A DNA stretch of 8,332 bases from an uncultured Oscillibacter sp. (GCA_951800675.1 CATOKC010000139.1:1-8332); one strand, 5' to 3'. Numbered from the stretch's first letter, positions 1 to 6,328 are shown. The notes: a model not told the origin generated them from the sequence alone. Program-made: numbers and translations.

Positions 1-17
1 TCTTGCCTGCAAGCTGC

Positions 18-46
18 CTTATACTAAATGTTGGCTGCTTTGTCAA
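18..46 (-). promoter_or_regulatory. Sigma-A-type promoter reading out of the left edge
   Basis: On the minus strand a perfect -35 TTGACA (41-46) is followed by 17 bp and a -10 TATAAG (18-23). This is close to the housekeeping consensus with ideal spacing. It points leftwards, so it should drive a gene just outside the window. Its position next to the repA relic suggests that gene also belongs to the mobile-element remnant, which is inference. Confidence 0.6.
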
Positions 47-55
47 CAGGCCCAC

Positions 56-248
56 CGTGAGACGCATTTCCTCGGCGGGGGTTCCAAGGGGGGCCTTCCC
101 CCCTGGCAAGCGGTCGTTTGTGTTTAACAAATGACATACTTGCTCGGACAGCACCACCTTTCGGCGGCGCTGTCCGCTGTGGCGGGGCTGGGCAGTTGTT
201 TCCTTTGTGCGTCCATGAAAAATACGTCTCATCGTGAGACGCATTTCC
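56..248. repeat. Repeat- and hairpin-rich segment (possible oriT or control region of a lost mobile element)
   Basis: An exact 16 bp direct repeat, CGTGAGACGCATTTCC, occurs at 56-71 and 233-248. The second copy is one arm of a near-perfect palindrome (221-231 and 235-245, 11 bp arms, 3-base loop, one mismatch). Between the copies lie two further hairpins: a G6/C6 stem at 88-93 and 98-103, and CGGACAGC/GCTGTCCG at 145-152 and 169-176. Dense dyads beside a replication gene are typical of transfer origins or replication control regions in integrative elements, but I see no relaxase or known nick sequence. The function is therefore open. The segment stays open in two minus-strand frames only because it is GC-rich. 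Confidence 0.45.
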
Positions 249-977
249 CCAAAATCGTATTGAACTGTGAAAAAGCTGTATAGGACTGTTGTGGTGGGGA
301 CGTTGTAAGATGCTGACAGTAGACAGTTCCTGTTGTGAACGCTCGTACCTGATATTTTCTTTGCGTTCCTCTCTTAACTCGTATCCATCCATCTCCAGTC
401 GTTCCGCGATGGGGGTAGGGGGATAGATTGATTGATTAGTATGGATAAAATCAGTTTGGTTTTTATCAATATAACTTGGGTTTGCTTTTGAAACCTCAAG
501 AGGTCGATTTTCCCGACGGCTTGAAGTCGGATTTTCCGACCTCTGGACGTCGGAAAAATCAGCCGATGGAACGGGCGCGGGGGCTTGGCCGAGTGTCTCC
601 GTATTTTCCTGCACAGTAATCCGCTTGACAAAAATCCTGTCCGGCTTGCCCTGGCCCTGTTTGACGCGCTCAATCAGGCCGAGGCCCTTGCTGGTGTCCA
701 GCTCCGCCAATAGCCGCATGGCCTTGTTTCGCCCGCAGCTAATGGCTTCGCAGACTTCTTTTACAGTAAAGTAAATATAAACCCGCCTGATGTTGTCGTG
801 CCAGCCGTTTTTCGCGGACAGGCTCATGCGGTTCAGTAGCATACCATATAGTAGCTTGGCATCAGCGGACAGGGGCTTAAATTGGGGATGGGTGATAAGC
901 TGGCGGGGGATGCGGAAGTGTGTAAACCGCATTTCTTCATCGCCGCAAAAATAGTCTGATAAGGTCACGCTCGGCAT
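248..977 (-). pseudogene. repA: Replication initiator protein A (RepA_N type), internally deleted and frame-shifted
   Basis: RepA proteins of Firmicute plasmids and Tn1549-like elements bind the element origin to start replication. Residues 16-120 read as the typical N-terminal winged-helix domain (FRIPRQLI, LSADAKLLYGMLLNRM, a recognition-helix-like SCGRNKAMRLLAEL). A low-complexity linker follows (roughly 120-195). The start at 977 has a good ribosome site (AGGAGGG, about 7 nt upstream). The C-terminal domain (DUF6017 in this family) breaks off after ENIRYE at about 342. The next minus-strand bases, read one frame over (334-248), give NRNCLLSASYNVPTT and a tail like the normal end of these proteins. 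I infer a deletion of most of the C-terminal domain plus a frameshift. The original frame stays open to position 24 through repeat DNA, so a 317-residue chimera could be made, but its tail resembles no protein I know. Confidence 0.75.
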
Positions 978-1001
978 AGATTGCCCTCCTTTTTGAAAGT
1001 G

Positions 1002-1043
1002 AAAAACGCACGATTGACTTTGATTGTCAAATCGTGCGTTTTT
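1002..1043. terminator. Long hairpin with flanking A/T runs upstream of repA
   Basis: The arms 1002-1018 and 1026-1043 pair over 17 bp with one bulged base and a 7-base loop. Five A's precede and five T's follow, so it reads as an intrinsic terminator in both directions. On the minus strand it falls in the repA leader, just before the ribosome site, where it could attenuate repA transcription, as terminators do in some Gram-positive rep leaders. A possible -10 (TATAAT on the minus strand, 1093-1098) lies upstream with no good -35. Alternatively it simply ends an upstream gene that has been lost. Confidence 0.65.
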
Positions 1044-1468
1044 CTGCTTGTTTCATTTTGTCACAAAGGTTTGCTTTTTCGGTAACTGCCTTATTATATG
1101 TTGTTTTTGGTCTTGTCCTTTATGCGTACTGCCCATAAATGCGGTGGTATTATTTCCATTCACGATAGCGAGTGCAGCGAATGTCAAGAAAAAATTAAAT
1201 AGCCAAAATCCAAACAAGGCGGTAGGAAGATGTTGACAATCCCGCCCTGTCTGCTGCTAATGTCGGCATGGAATCAGCACTCTTTCCATCTCTGCGCGTC
1301 CTTTCCCGCGCCCTTGTGCCGCCTGCAGACTGACTGCCTGTTGTATTCGGAGTATTCCCGTTCCTTTACGACAGACTCCATTCTGCCGAAAATATCGCAA
1401 AAAATCCTGCCTGCCGCCCTCGGATTTTGTCGGATAGATAGAAAAGGGACTCATGTCCGTTTTTTTTC
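1044..1468. other. Intergenic stretch without a convincing gene
   Basis: No open frame here has both a ribosome site and a recognisable product. One short plus-strand frame (1122-1202, 26 codons) encodes a cysteine/histidine pattern, HKCGG and CSEC, that looks like a zinc-ribbon scrap. It lacks a ribosome site and is probably a gene remnant. From about 1230 on there is only degenerate-looking sequence. A weak hairpin (GGAC/GTCC, 1447-1458) is followed by eight T's at 1460-1467 and could be a marginal terminator. Confidence 0.5.
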
Positions 1469-1497
1469 TTGCGCCGGAGGGTCCGGTCTGGTATGAT
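1469..1497 (+). promoter_or_regulatory. Promoter of the uracil permease gene
   Basis: TTGCGC (1469-1474), 17 bp and TATGAT (1492-1497) make a good sigma-A promoter. Transcription should start near 1504, giving a leader of about 190 nt before the permease start codon. That is long enough for leader-based control. Confidence 0.6.
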
Positions 1498-1529
1498 AAA
1501 GGACGAAAATGCAGAAAAGGGGCAAAACA

Positions 1530-1596
1530 GGGATGGGGAAAAGCACGCTTTCTTCTATGGGAAAATACCTCGCAGAGGTATCTTTTCTTCATTCCC
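1530..1596 (+). promoter_or_regulatory. Structured leader of uraA with competing hairpins
   Basis: A stem of GGGAAAATACCTC (1559-1571) with 1575-1588 forms over about 13 pairs around the loop GCA, with one bulge. The bases 1582-1596 could instead pair with 1530-1543 (about 14 pairs including wobbles, one bulge), so the two structures exclude each other. A terminator follows downstream at 1608-1640. This layout resembles pyrimidine attenuators, but I do not see a proper PyrR-binding loop; only CGCAGAGG near 1571-1578 is vaguely like it. The ligand or protein is unknown. Confidence 0.4.
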
Positions 1597-1607
1597 GCAG
1601 CGCTGTT

Positions 1608-1640
1608 TGACGGTCAAGTTTTTTGATCGTCACTTTTTTT
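1608..1640 (+). terminator. Intrinsic terminator in the uraA leader (attenuator)
   Basis: TGACGGTCAA (1608-1617) pairs with TTGATCGTCA (1623-1632) across a 5-base loop, with one G-U pair. One C and then seven T's (1634-1640) follow. It lies between the promoter at 1469-1497 and the start codon at 1695, so it should stop permease transcription unless relieved. Control of pyrimidine transporters by leader termination is well known in Firmicutes. Confidence 0.65.
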
Positions 1641-1694
1641 GCGCAAAAGCGGCGGACCATCCAGGCCCGTCAAAAAGAGAAGGGAGAAATTTCT

Positions 1695-3053
1695 ATGCAC
1701 GAGAACACCGAAGCCATCCGCGACGCGCGGCAGCTGGGCCTGCCCAAGATGCTGCTCCTGGGCGTCCAGCACATGTTCGCCATGTTCGGCGCCACCATCC
1801 TGGTCCCCATCATCGTCTCCAGCGCCTACGGCCTGCCCCTGAACATCCAGACCACCCTGTTCTTCGCCGGGGTGGGCACCCTGTTCTTCCACCTGTGCTC
1901 CAAGCTGAAGGTCCCCGCCTTCCTGGGCTCCTCCTTCGCCTTCCTGGGCGGCTTTGAGACCATGAGCAAAATGGACCAGGGCATCTACGCCGACATGTCC
2001 CCGGCGGACAAGCTGTCCTATGCCTGCGGCGGCATCGTGGTTGCCGGACTGCTCTATCTGGTCCTGGCCCTGCTGGTGAAGGTGGTGGGCGTACGGAAGG
2101 TCATGCGCTTCCTGCCCCCGGTGGTCACCGGGCCCATCATCATCTGCATTGGCCTGAACCTGGCCCCCTCGGCGGTGTCCAACGCCGCACAGTGCTGGCC
2201 CCTGGCCCTCATCGCCCTGGCGGTCATCATCGTCTTCAACATCTGGGGCAAGGGCATGTTCAAGATCATCCCCATCCTGCTGGGCGTGGTGATCTCCTAC
2301 ATCGCCGCCGTCGTCATGAACGCATGCGGCATGGTCAACGCCGACGGCTCCGCCATCCTCAACTTCGCCTCCATCGCCGAGGCCGGTTGGCTGGGCCTGC
2401 CCCCCGTCCAGATCGCTAAGTTCGACCTCTCCGCCATCCTGGTGATGGCCCCTATCGCCATCGCCGCCATGATGGAGCATATCGGCGACATGTCCGCCAT
2501 CTCCGCCACCGTGGGTTCCAACTTTATGGAGGACCCGGGACTGCACCGCACCCTCATCGGTGACGGTCTGGCAACCACGCTGTCCGCCATGTTCGGCGGC
2601 CCCGCCAACACCACCTACGGCGAAAATACCGGCGTGCTGGTCCTCTCCCGGGTCTTCGACCCCCGGGTCATCCGTCTGGCGGCGCTGTACGCGGTGATCC
2701 TGGGCTTCTTCCCCAAGATGGTCGGCGTCATCGGCTCCATGCCCACCGCCATCGTGGGCGGCATCAGCTTCATGCTCTACGGCATGATCTCCGCCATCGG
2801 CGTGCGCAACATCGTGGAGAACCAGGTGGACTTCACCAACTCCCGGAACCTCATCATCGCCGCCGTCATCCTGGTCTGCGGCCTGGGCTTCTCCGGCGGC
2901 CTGACCTTCTCCGTGGGCGGGACCAGCATCACCCTCACCGCCCTGGCCATCGCCGCCATTGCGGGCATCCTCCTCAACGCCGTCCTGCCCGGCAACGACT
3001 ACGAGTTCGGCTCCAATCCCTCCGGCGACCAGAACCGGGGCATCCATCAGTAA
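1695..3053 (+). CDS. uraA: Uracil permease, NCS2 (nucleobase:cation symporter-2) family
   Basis: A 452-residue inner-membrane protein that imports uracil, probably with protons, for pyrimidine salvage. It is hydrophobic throughout, as expected for the 14-segment NCS2 fold, and slightly longer than the roughly 430 residues of E. coli UraA. Family marks are the first-helix motif GVQHMFAMFGATILVP (23-38), GSSFAFLGG (78-86), EHIGD (261-265) and NTTYGEN (305-311). E261 and E310 match the two substrate-binding glutamates of UraA. The start at 1695 has AGGGAG about 8 nt upstream. An in-frame extension to 1623 would run through the leader terminator and is rejected. The gene stands alone with its own promoter, attenuator-like leader and strong terminator. 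Uracil rather than xanthine or urate is favoured by the EHIGD and TYGEN signatures; the exact substrate is inferred from the family. Confidence 0.9.
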   Translation: MHENTEAIRDARQLGLPKMLLLGVQHMFAMFGATILVPIIVSSAYGLPLNIQTTLFFAGVGTLFFHLCSKLKVPAFLGSSFAFLGGFETMSKMDQGIYADMSPADKLSYACGGIVVAGLLYLVLALLVKVVGVRKVMRFLPPVVTGPIIICIGLNLAPSAVSNAAQCWPLALIALAVIIVFNIWGKGMFKIIPILLGVVISYIAAVVMNACGMVNADGSAILNFASIAEAGWLGLPPVQIAKFDLSAILVMAPIAIAAMMEHIGDMSAISATVGSNFMEDPGLHRTLIGDGLATTLSAMFGGPANTTYGENTGVLVLSRVFDPRVIRLAALYAVILGFFPKMVGVIGSMPTAIVGGISFMLYGMISAIGVRNIVENQVDFTNSRNLIIAAVILVCGLGFSGGLTFSVGGTSITLTALAIAAIAGILLNAVLPGNDYEFGSNPSGDQNRGIHQ

Positions 3054-3065
3054 GCAGAGCCTGCC

Positions 3066-3108
3066 AAAGCGCCCTCCGTATGCCTTTCACATACGGAGGG
3101 CGCTTTTT
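3066..3108 (+). terminator. Strong terminator after uraA, shared with the convergent gene
   Basis: A perfect 17 bp stem (3066-3082 with 3090-3106) encloses a 7-base loop and ends in five T's (3104-3108). It lies between the stops of uraA and the converging lipoprotein gene, only 3 bp from the latter. In the minus direction the T-run is only three bases, so it should end the plus-strand transcript most strongly and may partly serve the other. Confidence 0.9.
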
Positions 3109-3110
3109 AT

Positions 3111-4595
3111 TTATTTCTGCTCATTCAGATACAGCCCCACCCGGTTCTGGAGGAGCCCTATCGTATCGTCCAGGGTCCGGTCCCCGGCGAAGTAGGAGCC
3201 CAGGGTGTCCCAGACGATGTCGGCGAGCTCGTCTTCCGGCCAAAAAAGCTGGGTGGTGTGGTCTATGAGATCCCTGTGCCGCTGGAGGCCCTTTTCTGTA
3301 ATGATGTCCATCAAATAGATCATAGGACCATATTGAAACTGTCGTATCGGCAGATAGGAGTTCAAAGGATCTTCTGGGAACTGGTTGAGCACATAGTTCA
3401 TGTAATCCAACTCGTACCAGCAGATTGCTTCATAATCGCTCAAATTAACCGGAAGATTAGTGCTTCTGCTGCTGTTGACGATGGAAGAACTGGATTTACG
3501 TAAACGCGGCGTAATCATTTTGCGGATATACTCCCAGGCCGCCTCTTTGTCCCGGCATGTGGAAGACATGCCCAGAACCGTTCCTGTCTGATAGAAAAAA
3601 CTACCTGAACTACCATCTGCCGTAGGATACCCAGGAAAGGCGGTGCGTTCCTGGAAAATACTGTCGGAAAAATACATGCCCCGCGGCCAGGAAATCGTCA
3701 TTCCCTCCAGCATCTGCGTCCCGTTTCTAATCCGGCGCATGATCTCCTCCTCCGCCTCCTGCATCGTTTCGTAGTCAATTTCATCAGGAAGTGTCTCCAA
3801 AAATCCTACCAGAGAATAGAATCCCTCGCTGTCAAAGGTACATTTTCCAGTATCCCTGTCCACAAACCGCTCCAGCGAATTGCAGAGCAGATTATAAAAA
3901 ACATCCCGCTTAGTCATGTTATACCGCATGATGGTAGCCCCCTCCGGCATAGAGGCATAGGCATCCATCATGTCGTCCAATGTCCAGCTGTACCGCGCCC
4001 CCACCACGCTCTCCCGTCCAATCAAGGTAAATATCTCCACTCTCTCAAAAAGCATATAAAGGCCACCGTTTACTTCAGCGGCCTTCAGGGGCGCTTCCAA
4101 GACTGCCTCCCGCCCCAGGTCCGGATCGTTTTCAATATAAGGCCAAAGGTCTTCCAGGTATCCCTTCTGGACCATCTGTCGATAGGGCATGAAATATCCG
4201 CCTTCGGGACCTGTATAGCTCCCTGGAAGATGTTGTACATCGTATACACCTTTAAGTAAATCTTTCCCATCCTCGCCATAACATCGCAATTCCATAATAT
4301 CCGGGACTTTCCCCAATACCAGTTCCGTTTGGAGGCGTTCCCTCCCGCCCTCGTCCGAGTAATCCCGTATCTCGATCTGTACGTCCGTATGGATTTCGTT
4401 AAATTTTTCTATGGATTGGGTGAGTTCATTTGTCACTGGGTTCAAGGCCGCATAAATCAACACACCTTCCTCCCGGGCGCTTTTACCCTCCCCGCAAGCA
4501 GAGAGGGTAAAAGCGTAAGTTAGTAGCAGAAAAAGCAATGTATATCTGGTACACCTAAAATGTCTTTTGGCAAAATTGTTTGGGAATGACCTCAT
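3111..4595 (-). CDS. ABC-type extracellular solute-binding lipoprotein (orphan)
   Basis: A 494-residue predicted lipoprotein. A basic N-terminus and hydrophobic stretch lead to a lipobox, LSAC, with the acylated cysteine at residue 34. The body resembles sugar-type solute-binding proteins (SBP_bac_1/8): an early EKFNEIHTDVQIEIRDYS segment, LGKVPDIMEL, and a late KEAAWEYIRKMITP, all usual family positions. It would sit on the outer face of the membrane and bind an unknown ligand. No permease or ATPase gene lies nearby, so it may feed a distant transporter or act as a sensor. ATG at 4595 was chosen because it follows the stop of the upstream gene by 2 nt (TGA GC ATG), which suggests translational coupling. 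TTG at 4604 and GTG at 4601 are in-frame alternatives without a ribosome site. Base composition is clearly more AT-rich than uraA or the MATE gene, which could mean separate acquisition. Confidence 0.8.
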   Translation of the reverse strand: MRSFPNNFAKRHFRCTRYTLLFLLLTYAFTLSACGEGKSAREEGVLIYAALNPVTNELTQSIEKFNEIHTDVQIEIRDYSDEGGRERLQTELVLGKVPDIMELRCYGEDGKDLLKGVYDVQHLPGSYTGPEGGYFMPYRQMVQKGYLEDLWPYIENDPDLGREAVLEAPLKAAEVNGGLYMLFERVEIFTLIGRESVVGARYSWTLDDMMDAYASMPEGATIMRYNMTKRDVFYNLLCNSLERFVDRDTGKCTFDSEGFYSLVGFLETLPDEIDYETMQEAEEEIMRRIRNGTQMLEGMTISWPRGMYFSDSIFQERTAFPGYPTADGSSGSFFYQTGTVLGMSSTCRDKEAAWEYIRKMITPRLRKSSSSIVNSSRSTNLPVNLSDYEAICWYELDYMNYVLNQFPEDPLNSYLPIRQFQYGPMIYLMDIITEKGLQRHRDLIDHTTQLFWPEDELADIVWDTLGSYFAGDRTLDDTIGLLQNRVGLYLNEQK

Positions 4596-4597
4596 GC

Positions 4598-4873
4598 TCA
4601 CCAAGGGATGCCCAACACAGTAGTTCCATCATACGGGCATTCAAAGTCAACGACCCGCTGATTATATTGGTCTTTATATACCCGAGTTACAAACATTCCC
4701 TCACGGCACTTCGGACACTGCATCGCCGGTATTCTCGGCTGGATCGTCTCCTCGCTGCACACCGCGCAGTCATGCTCATGCTCCGCCCCTGCGGCTGCGG
4801 CGGTCACGGCCATGAGAGAAAAGGCCATCACCAGGGCCAGGACCAGGGCCGCCAGTTTCTTCATTTTCTTCAT
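4598..4873 (-). CDS. Small secreted cysteine-rich (zinc-ribbon-like) protein
   Basis: A 91-residue protein whose family I do not recognise. Residues 1-28 form a signal peptide (MKKMKKL, a hydrophobic core, then an alanine-rich cleavage region near VTAAAAG). The mature part has HEHDCAVC (32-39), CPKC (53-56) and a final CPYDG (79-83). Five cysteines plus two histidines suggest zinc or other metal binding, although an exported zinc ribbon is unusual. The start at 4873 has GGAGG 9 nt upstream; M4 would be too far away. It is the first gene of an operon with the lipoprotein gene downstream. Its promoter (4976-5004) abuts the dyad at 5006-5055, the same arrangement as the 63-residue peptide gene beyond the regulator. 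It could be a regulator-controlled effector or a second signal precursor; its role is unknown. Confidence 0.7.
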   Translation of the reverse strand: MKKMKKLAALVLALVMAFSLMAVTAAAAGAEHEHDCAVCSEETIQPRIPAMQCPKCREGMFVTRVYKDQYNQRVVDFECPYDGTTVLGIPW

Positions 4874-4975
4874 TTTCGGTTACCTCCGTTTTGTAAATGA
4901 TTTCCCGCAGACGGGACCCCGATATTGTTTTCGCGCTCCGCCCGGGCGTGGGGGCCGCGTCCTTGGTACGACCAA

Positions 4976-5004
4976 ATCATACCATATTCCGCGCCTCCTG
5001 TACA
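4976..5004 (-). promoter_or_regulatory. Activator-dependent-looking promoter of the cysteine-rich protein/lipoprotein operon
   Basis: On the minus strand, -35 TGTACA (4999-5004), 17 bp and -10 TATGAT (4976-4981). The -10 is good but the -35 differs from TTGACA at two positions. The dyad starts one base upstream of it. This is the usual geometry for a regulator that contacts RNA polymerase at the -35. The same layout recurs at 6299-6327. Confidence 0.65.
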
Positions 5005-5005
5005 G

Positions 5006-5055
5006 GGCGTCTCGCGCACATATTTAAAAAAGCGGGAAAATGTGCACGGAACGCC
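5006..5055. promoter_or_regulatory. Candidate regulator-binding dyad, copy 1
   Basis: The left arm GGCGTCTCGCGCACAT (5006-5021) and right arm ATGTGCACGGAACGCC (5040-5055) are inverted repeats matching at 13 of 16 positions, separated by 18 bp. The block is repeated at 6329-6379, and similarity runs on to about 5075 (a run like AAAAATTTTTA). It lies between two divergent promoters: the minus-strand operon and the regulator gene's own promoter. Arms spaced by about two helical turns suggest binding of a dimer. The XRE-type regulator encoded next door is the obvious candidate. Confidence 0.65.
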
Positions 5056-5075
5056 TCGTTTTTGAAAAATTTTTA

Positions 5076-5105
5076 TTGACACCGGCCGGAACTTTCCCCC
5101 ATAAT
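5076..5105 (+). promoter_or_regulatory. Promoter of the XRE regulator gene
   Basis: A perfect -35 TTGACA (5076-5081), 18 bp, then CATAAT (5100-5105). The -35 is intact, unlike the two dyad-linked promoters, so basal expression without an activator is expected. The right arm of the dyad ends 20 bp upstream of the -35, leaving room for autoregulation. Confidence 0.65.
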
Positions 5106-5141
5106 AAGTGTATCCTTATCATCACCCGGGAGGAAGACGGT

Positions 5142-6083
5142 ATGCGCACAGAAAAGTTGGGCGAATATATCCAAAAATGCCGGAAGGCAAAGAAACTGAC
5201 CCAGGAAGAGCTCTGCGCGGGCATCTGCGACCGCACCACCCTCTCCCGGCTGGAGCGGGGAAAGCAGACCCCCGGCCGAGACACGCTCCGCGCCCTTCTG
5301 CACCGCCTGGGCCTGCCGGGAGACCTTGTGCCGGAGAGCGAGCACGACGCGAAAATCAGCGCACTGAAAAAGGACATCCGGGCCGATGTGATCGAATTTG
5401 AAAAGGCGGACCAGAAGACCCGCCCCCAGCTTCGGGAACAGGCCATGGCGAAGCTGAAGCAGATGGAGAAGCTCACGGAGAAGGACGACGTAATCAACCA
5501 GCAGTACATACTGTCCACCCAGGTGACCCTGGGAAAGCCGGACGGACCCTACACGCCCGCCCAGCGGAGGAAGCTGCTGGAAAAGGCCATCCAGATGACG
5601 GTCCCCGGATTTCGCCCGGACAAGGCGGAAAACTTCTGGTACCGCCTGGAGGAAACGACGCTCCTCAATAAGCTTGCCCGGACCTTCTCCATGGAGGGAA
5701 AAAGAGAAGAAGCAATCGACCTTTACAGCCGACTGCTTCAAGCTATTGAGAAAAATGGACAGGAGCTGGAAGGATACCCCGGACAGTTCTGCCTGATTGC
5801 GTATAATTATGCTATCAATCTAGGGTTGGCGGGCAGATATGCGGAAGCGCTTGAGTTGGCAGAACGAGGGCAAGCAACCTGTGTACGCCATAATCAATTT
5901 CTGCACCTGCCTGGCTTTTTAGCCATTCAGGCAGAATGCCAATTCTTTTTAGGTGAACGAGAGAAAAGCGCCGGTTTATATATACGGGCTGGTTATCTTT
6001 TTGATATCATCGGAGATACACACAACCTGGAAATTCTTCGAAAGGAAGTGCTAGAGCACCTGGGGATGGAACTGCCCTGTTAG
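5142..6083 (+). CDS. XRE-family HTH regulator with helical C-terminal sensor (RRNPP/Rgg-like)
   Basis: A 313-residue cytoplasmic DNA-binding protein. Residues 6-58 are an XRE helix-turn-helix (LTQEELCAGI, then recognition helix TTLSRLERGKQTP). The rest (about 75-313) is helical with tetratricopeptide-like repeats, for example REEAIDLYSRLLQAIEKNG and GRYAEALELAERGQ. This architecture and length match peptide-sensing RRNPP regulators such as Rgg, PlcR and ComR (about 280-300 aa). Those bind short secreted-then-imported peptides and activate their target genes. The start at 5142 has GGGAGGA 7 nt upstream; an upstream in-frame ATG at 5040 lies inside the dyad and is rejected. The gene is flanked by two small secreted-protein genes, each behind a copy of the dyad, and overlaps the 63-residue gene tail to tail by 4 bp. 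From about codon 187 on, codon use turns AT-rich (by hand count GC3 about 43%, against clearly higher before), suggesting a mosaic gene. Peptide sensing is inferred, not shown. Confidence 0.75.
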   Translation: MRTEKLGEYIQKCRKAKKLTQEELCAGICDRTTLSRLERGKQTPGRDTLRALLHRLGLPGDLVPESEHDAKISALKKDIRADVIEFEKADQKTRPQLREQAMAKLKQMEKLTEKDDVINQQYILSTQVTLGKPDGPYTPAQRRKLLEKAIQMTVPGFRPDKAENFWYRLEETTLLNKLARTFSMEGKREEAIDLYSRLLQAIEKNGQELEGYPGQFCLIAYNYAINLGLAGRYAEALELAERGQATCVRHNQFLHLPGFLAIQAECQFFLGEREKSAGLYIRAGYLFDIIGDTHNLEILRKEVLEHLGMELPC

Positions 6084-6271
6084 TCTAAACCGCCGTAGCC
6101 CTCATCCTTCCCATCCGGCATTTCCGCCATAGGCATAATCTCCGGCTCCTCGGGCTCCACGATCACCGGCGGGTCTGCGGGGGCGGACTCATGGCCGGCC
6201 AGCGCCTGCCCAGGCAGCAGGGACAGACACAGCAGCAGGGACAGCAGTAAGGAAGCAAGTTTTTTCAACAT
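6080..6271 (-). CDS. Small secreted peptide, candidate signal-pheromone precursor
   Basis: A 63-residue protein with a clear signal peptide: MLKKLAS, a leucine-rich core and the cleavage site ALA-G at residues 23-26. The mature part of 38 residues is acidic and proline-rich (ADPPVIVEPEEPEIMPM) and ends in DEGYGGLD. It has no cysteine after the signal peptide and resembles no enzyme. Pheromone precursors of RRNPP systems are short, exported and encoded next to their regulator, often with the active peptide at the C-terminus, which fits. Its promoter abuts dyad copy 2. A G-run (AAGGGGGG) 5 nt before the start serves as ribosome site; it is followed at once by five C's and could be masked by folding. 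The stop overlaps the regulator stop, so both genes lack room for a terminator. The exact signal sequence cannot be told from this window. Confidence 0.65.
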   Translation of the reverse strand: MLKKLASLLLSLLLCLSLLPGQALAGHESAPADPPVIVEPEEPEIMPMAEMPDGKDEGYGGLD

Positions 6272-6298
6272 GGGGGCCCCCCTTTTTTATTCAGACCT

Positions 6299-6327
6299 AT
6301 CATACACCATTTTCTTCCCCCAGTACA
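6299..6327 (-). promoter_or_regulatory. Activator-dependent-looking promoter of the 63-residue peptide gene
   Basis: On the minus strand, -35 TGTACT (6322-6327), 17 bp and -10 TATGAT (6299-6304). Spacing, -10 and distance to the dyad (one base) are identical to the promoter at 4976-5004, while the spacer sequences differ. Conservation of geometry without conservation of the spacer supports function. Confidence 0.65.
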
Positions 6328-6328
6328 G

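Noticed and set aside
56..248. CRISPR array from the repeated 16-mers
   Set aside because: Only two copies, 161 bp between them, with no regular spacers and no cas genes.
1504..1600. Purine or other known riboswitch before uraA
   Set aside because: I could not find the conserved core bases of a purine, PreQ1 or similar aptamer; only generic hairpins are visible.
1623..1694. N-terminal extension of the permease to an ATT/ATG-like start at 1623
   Set aside because: It would cover the leader terminator and T-run; the NCS2 likeness begins just after 1695, which has a good ribosome site.
1614..3047. Long minus-strand open frame (477 aa) across uraA
   Set aside because: A repetitive G, D, H and Q-rich translation, typical of the antisense of a GC-rich membrane-protein gene.
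5040..5141. Upstream start of the regulator at 5040
   Set aside because: It lies in the right arm of the dyad and upstream of the gene's own promoter; the HTH begins just after the well-placed start at 5142.
5073..5741. Minus-strand open frame opposite the regulator's 5' half
   Set aside because: No ribosome site or family likeness; it ends where the GC-rich codon bias of the regulator ends, as expected for a shadow frame.
6267..6288. G5C6 palindrome followed by six T's, as a plus-strand terminator near 6272-6288
   Set aside because: The palindrome has no loop, so it cannot form a usable hairpin; it is the ribosome-site region of the 63-residue gene.
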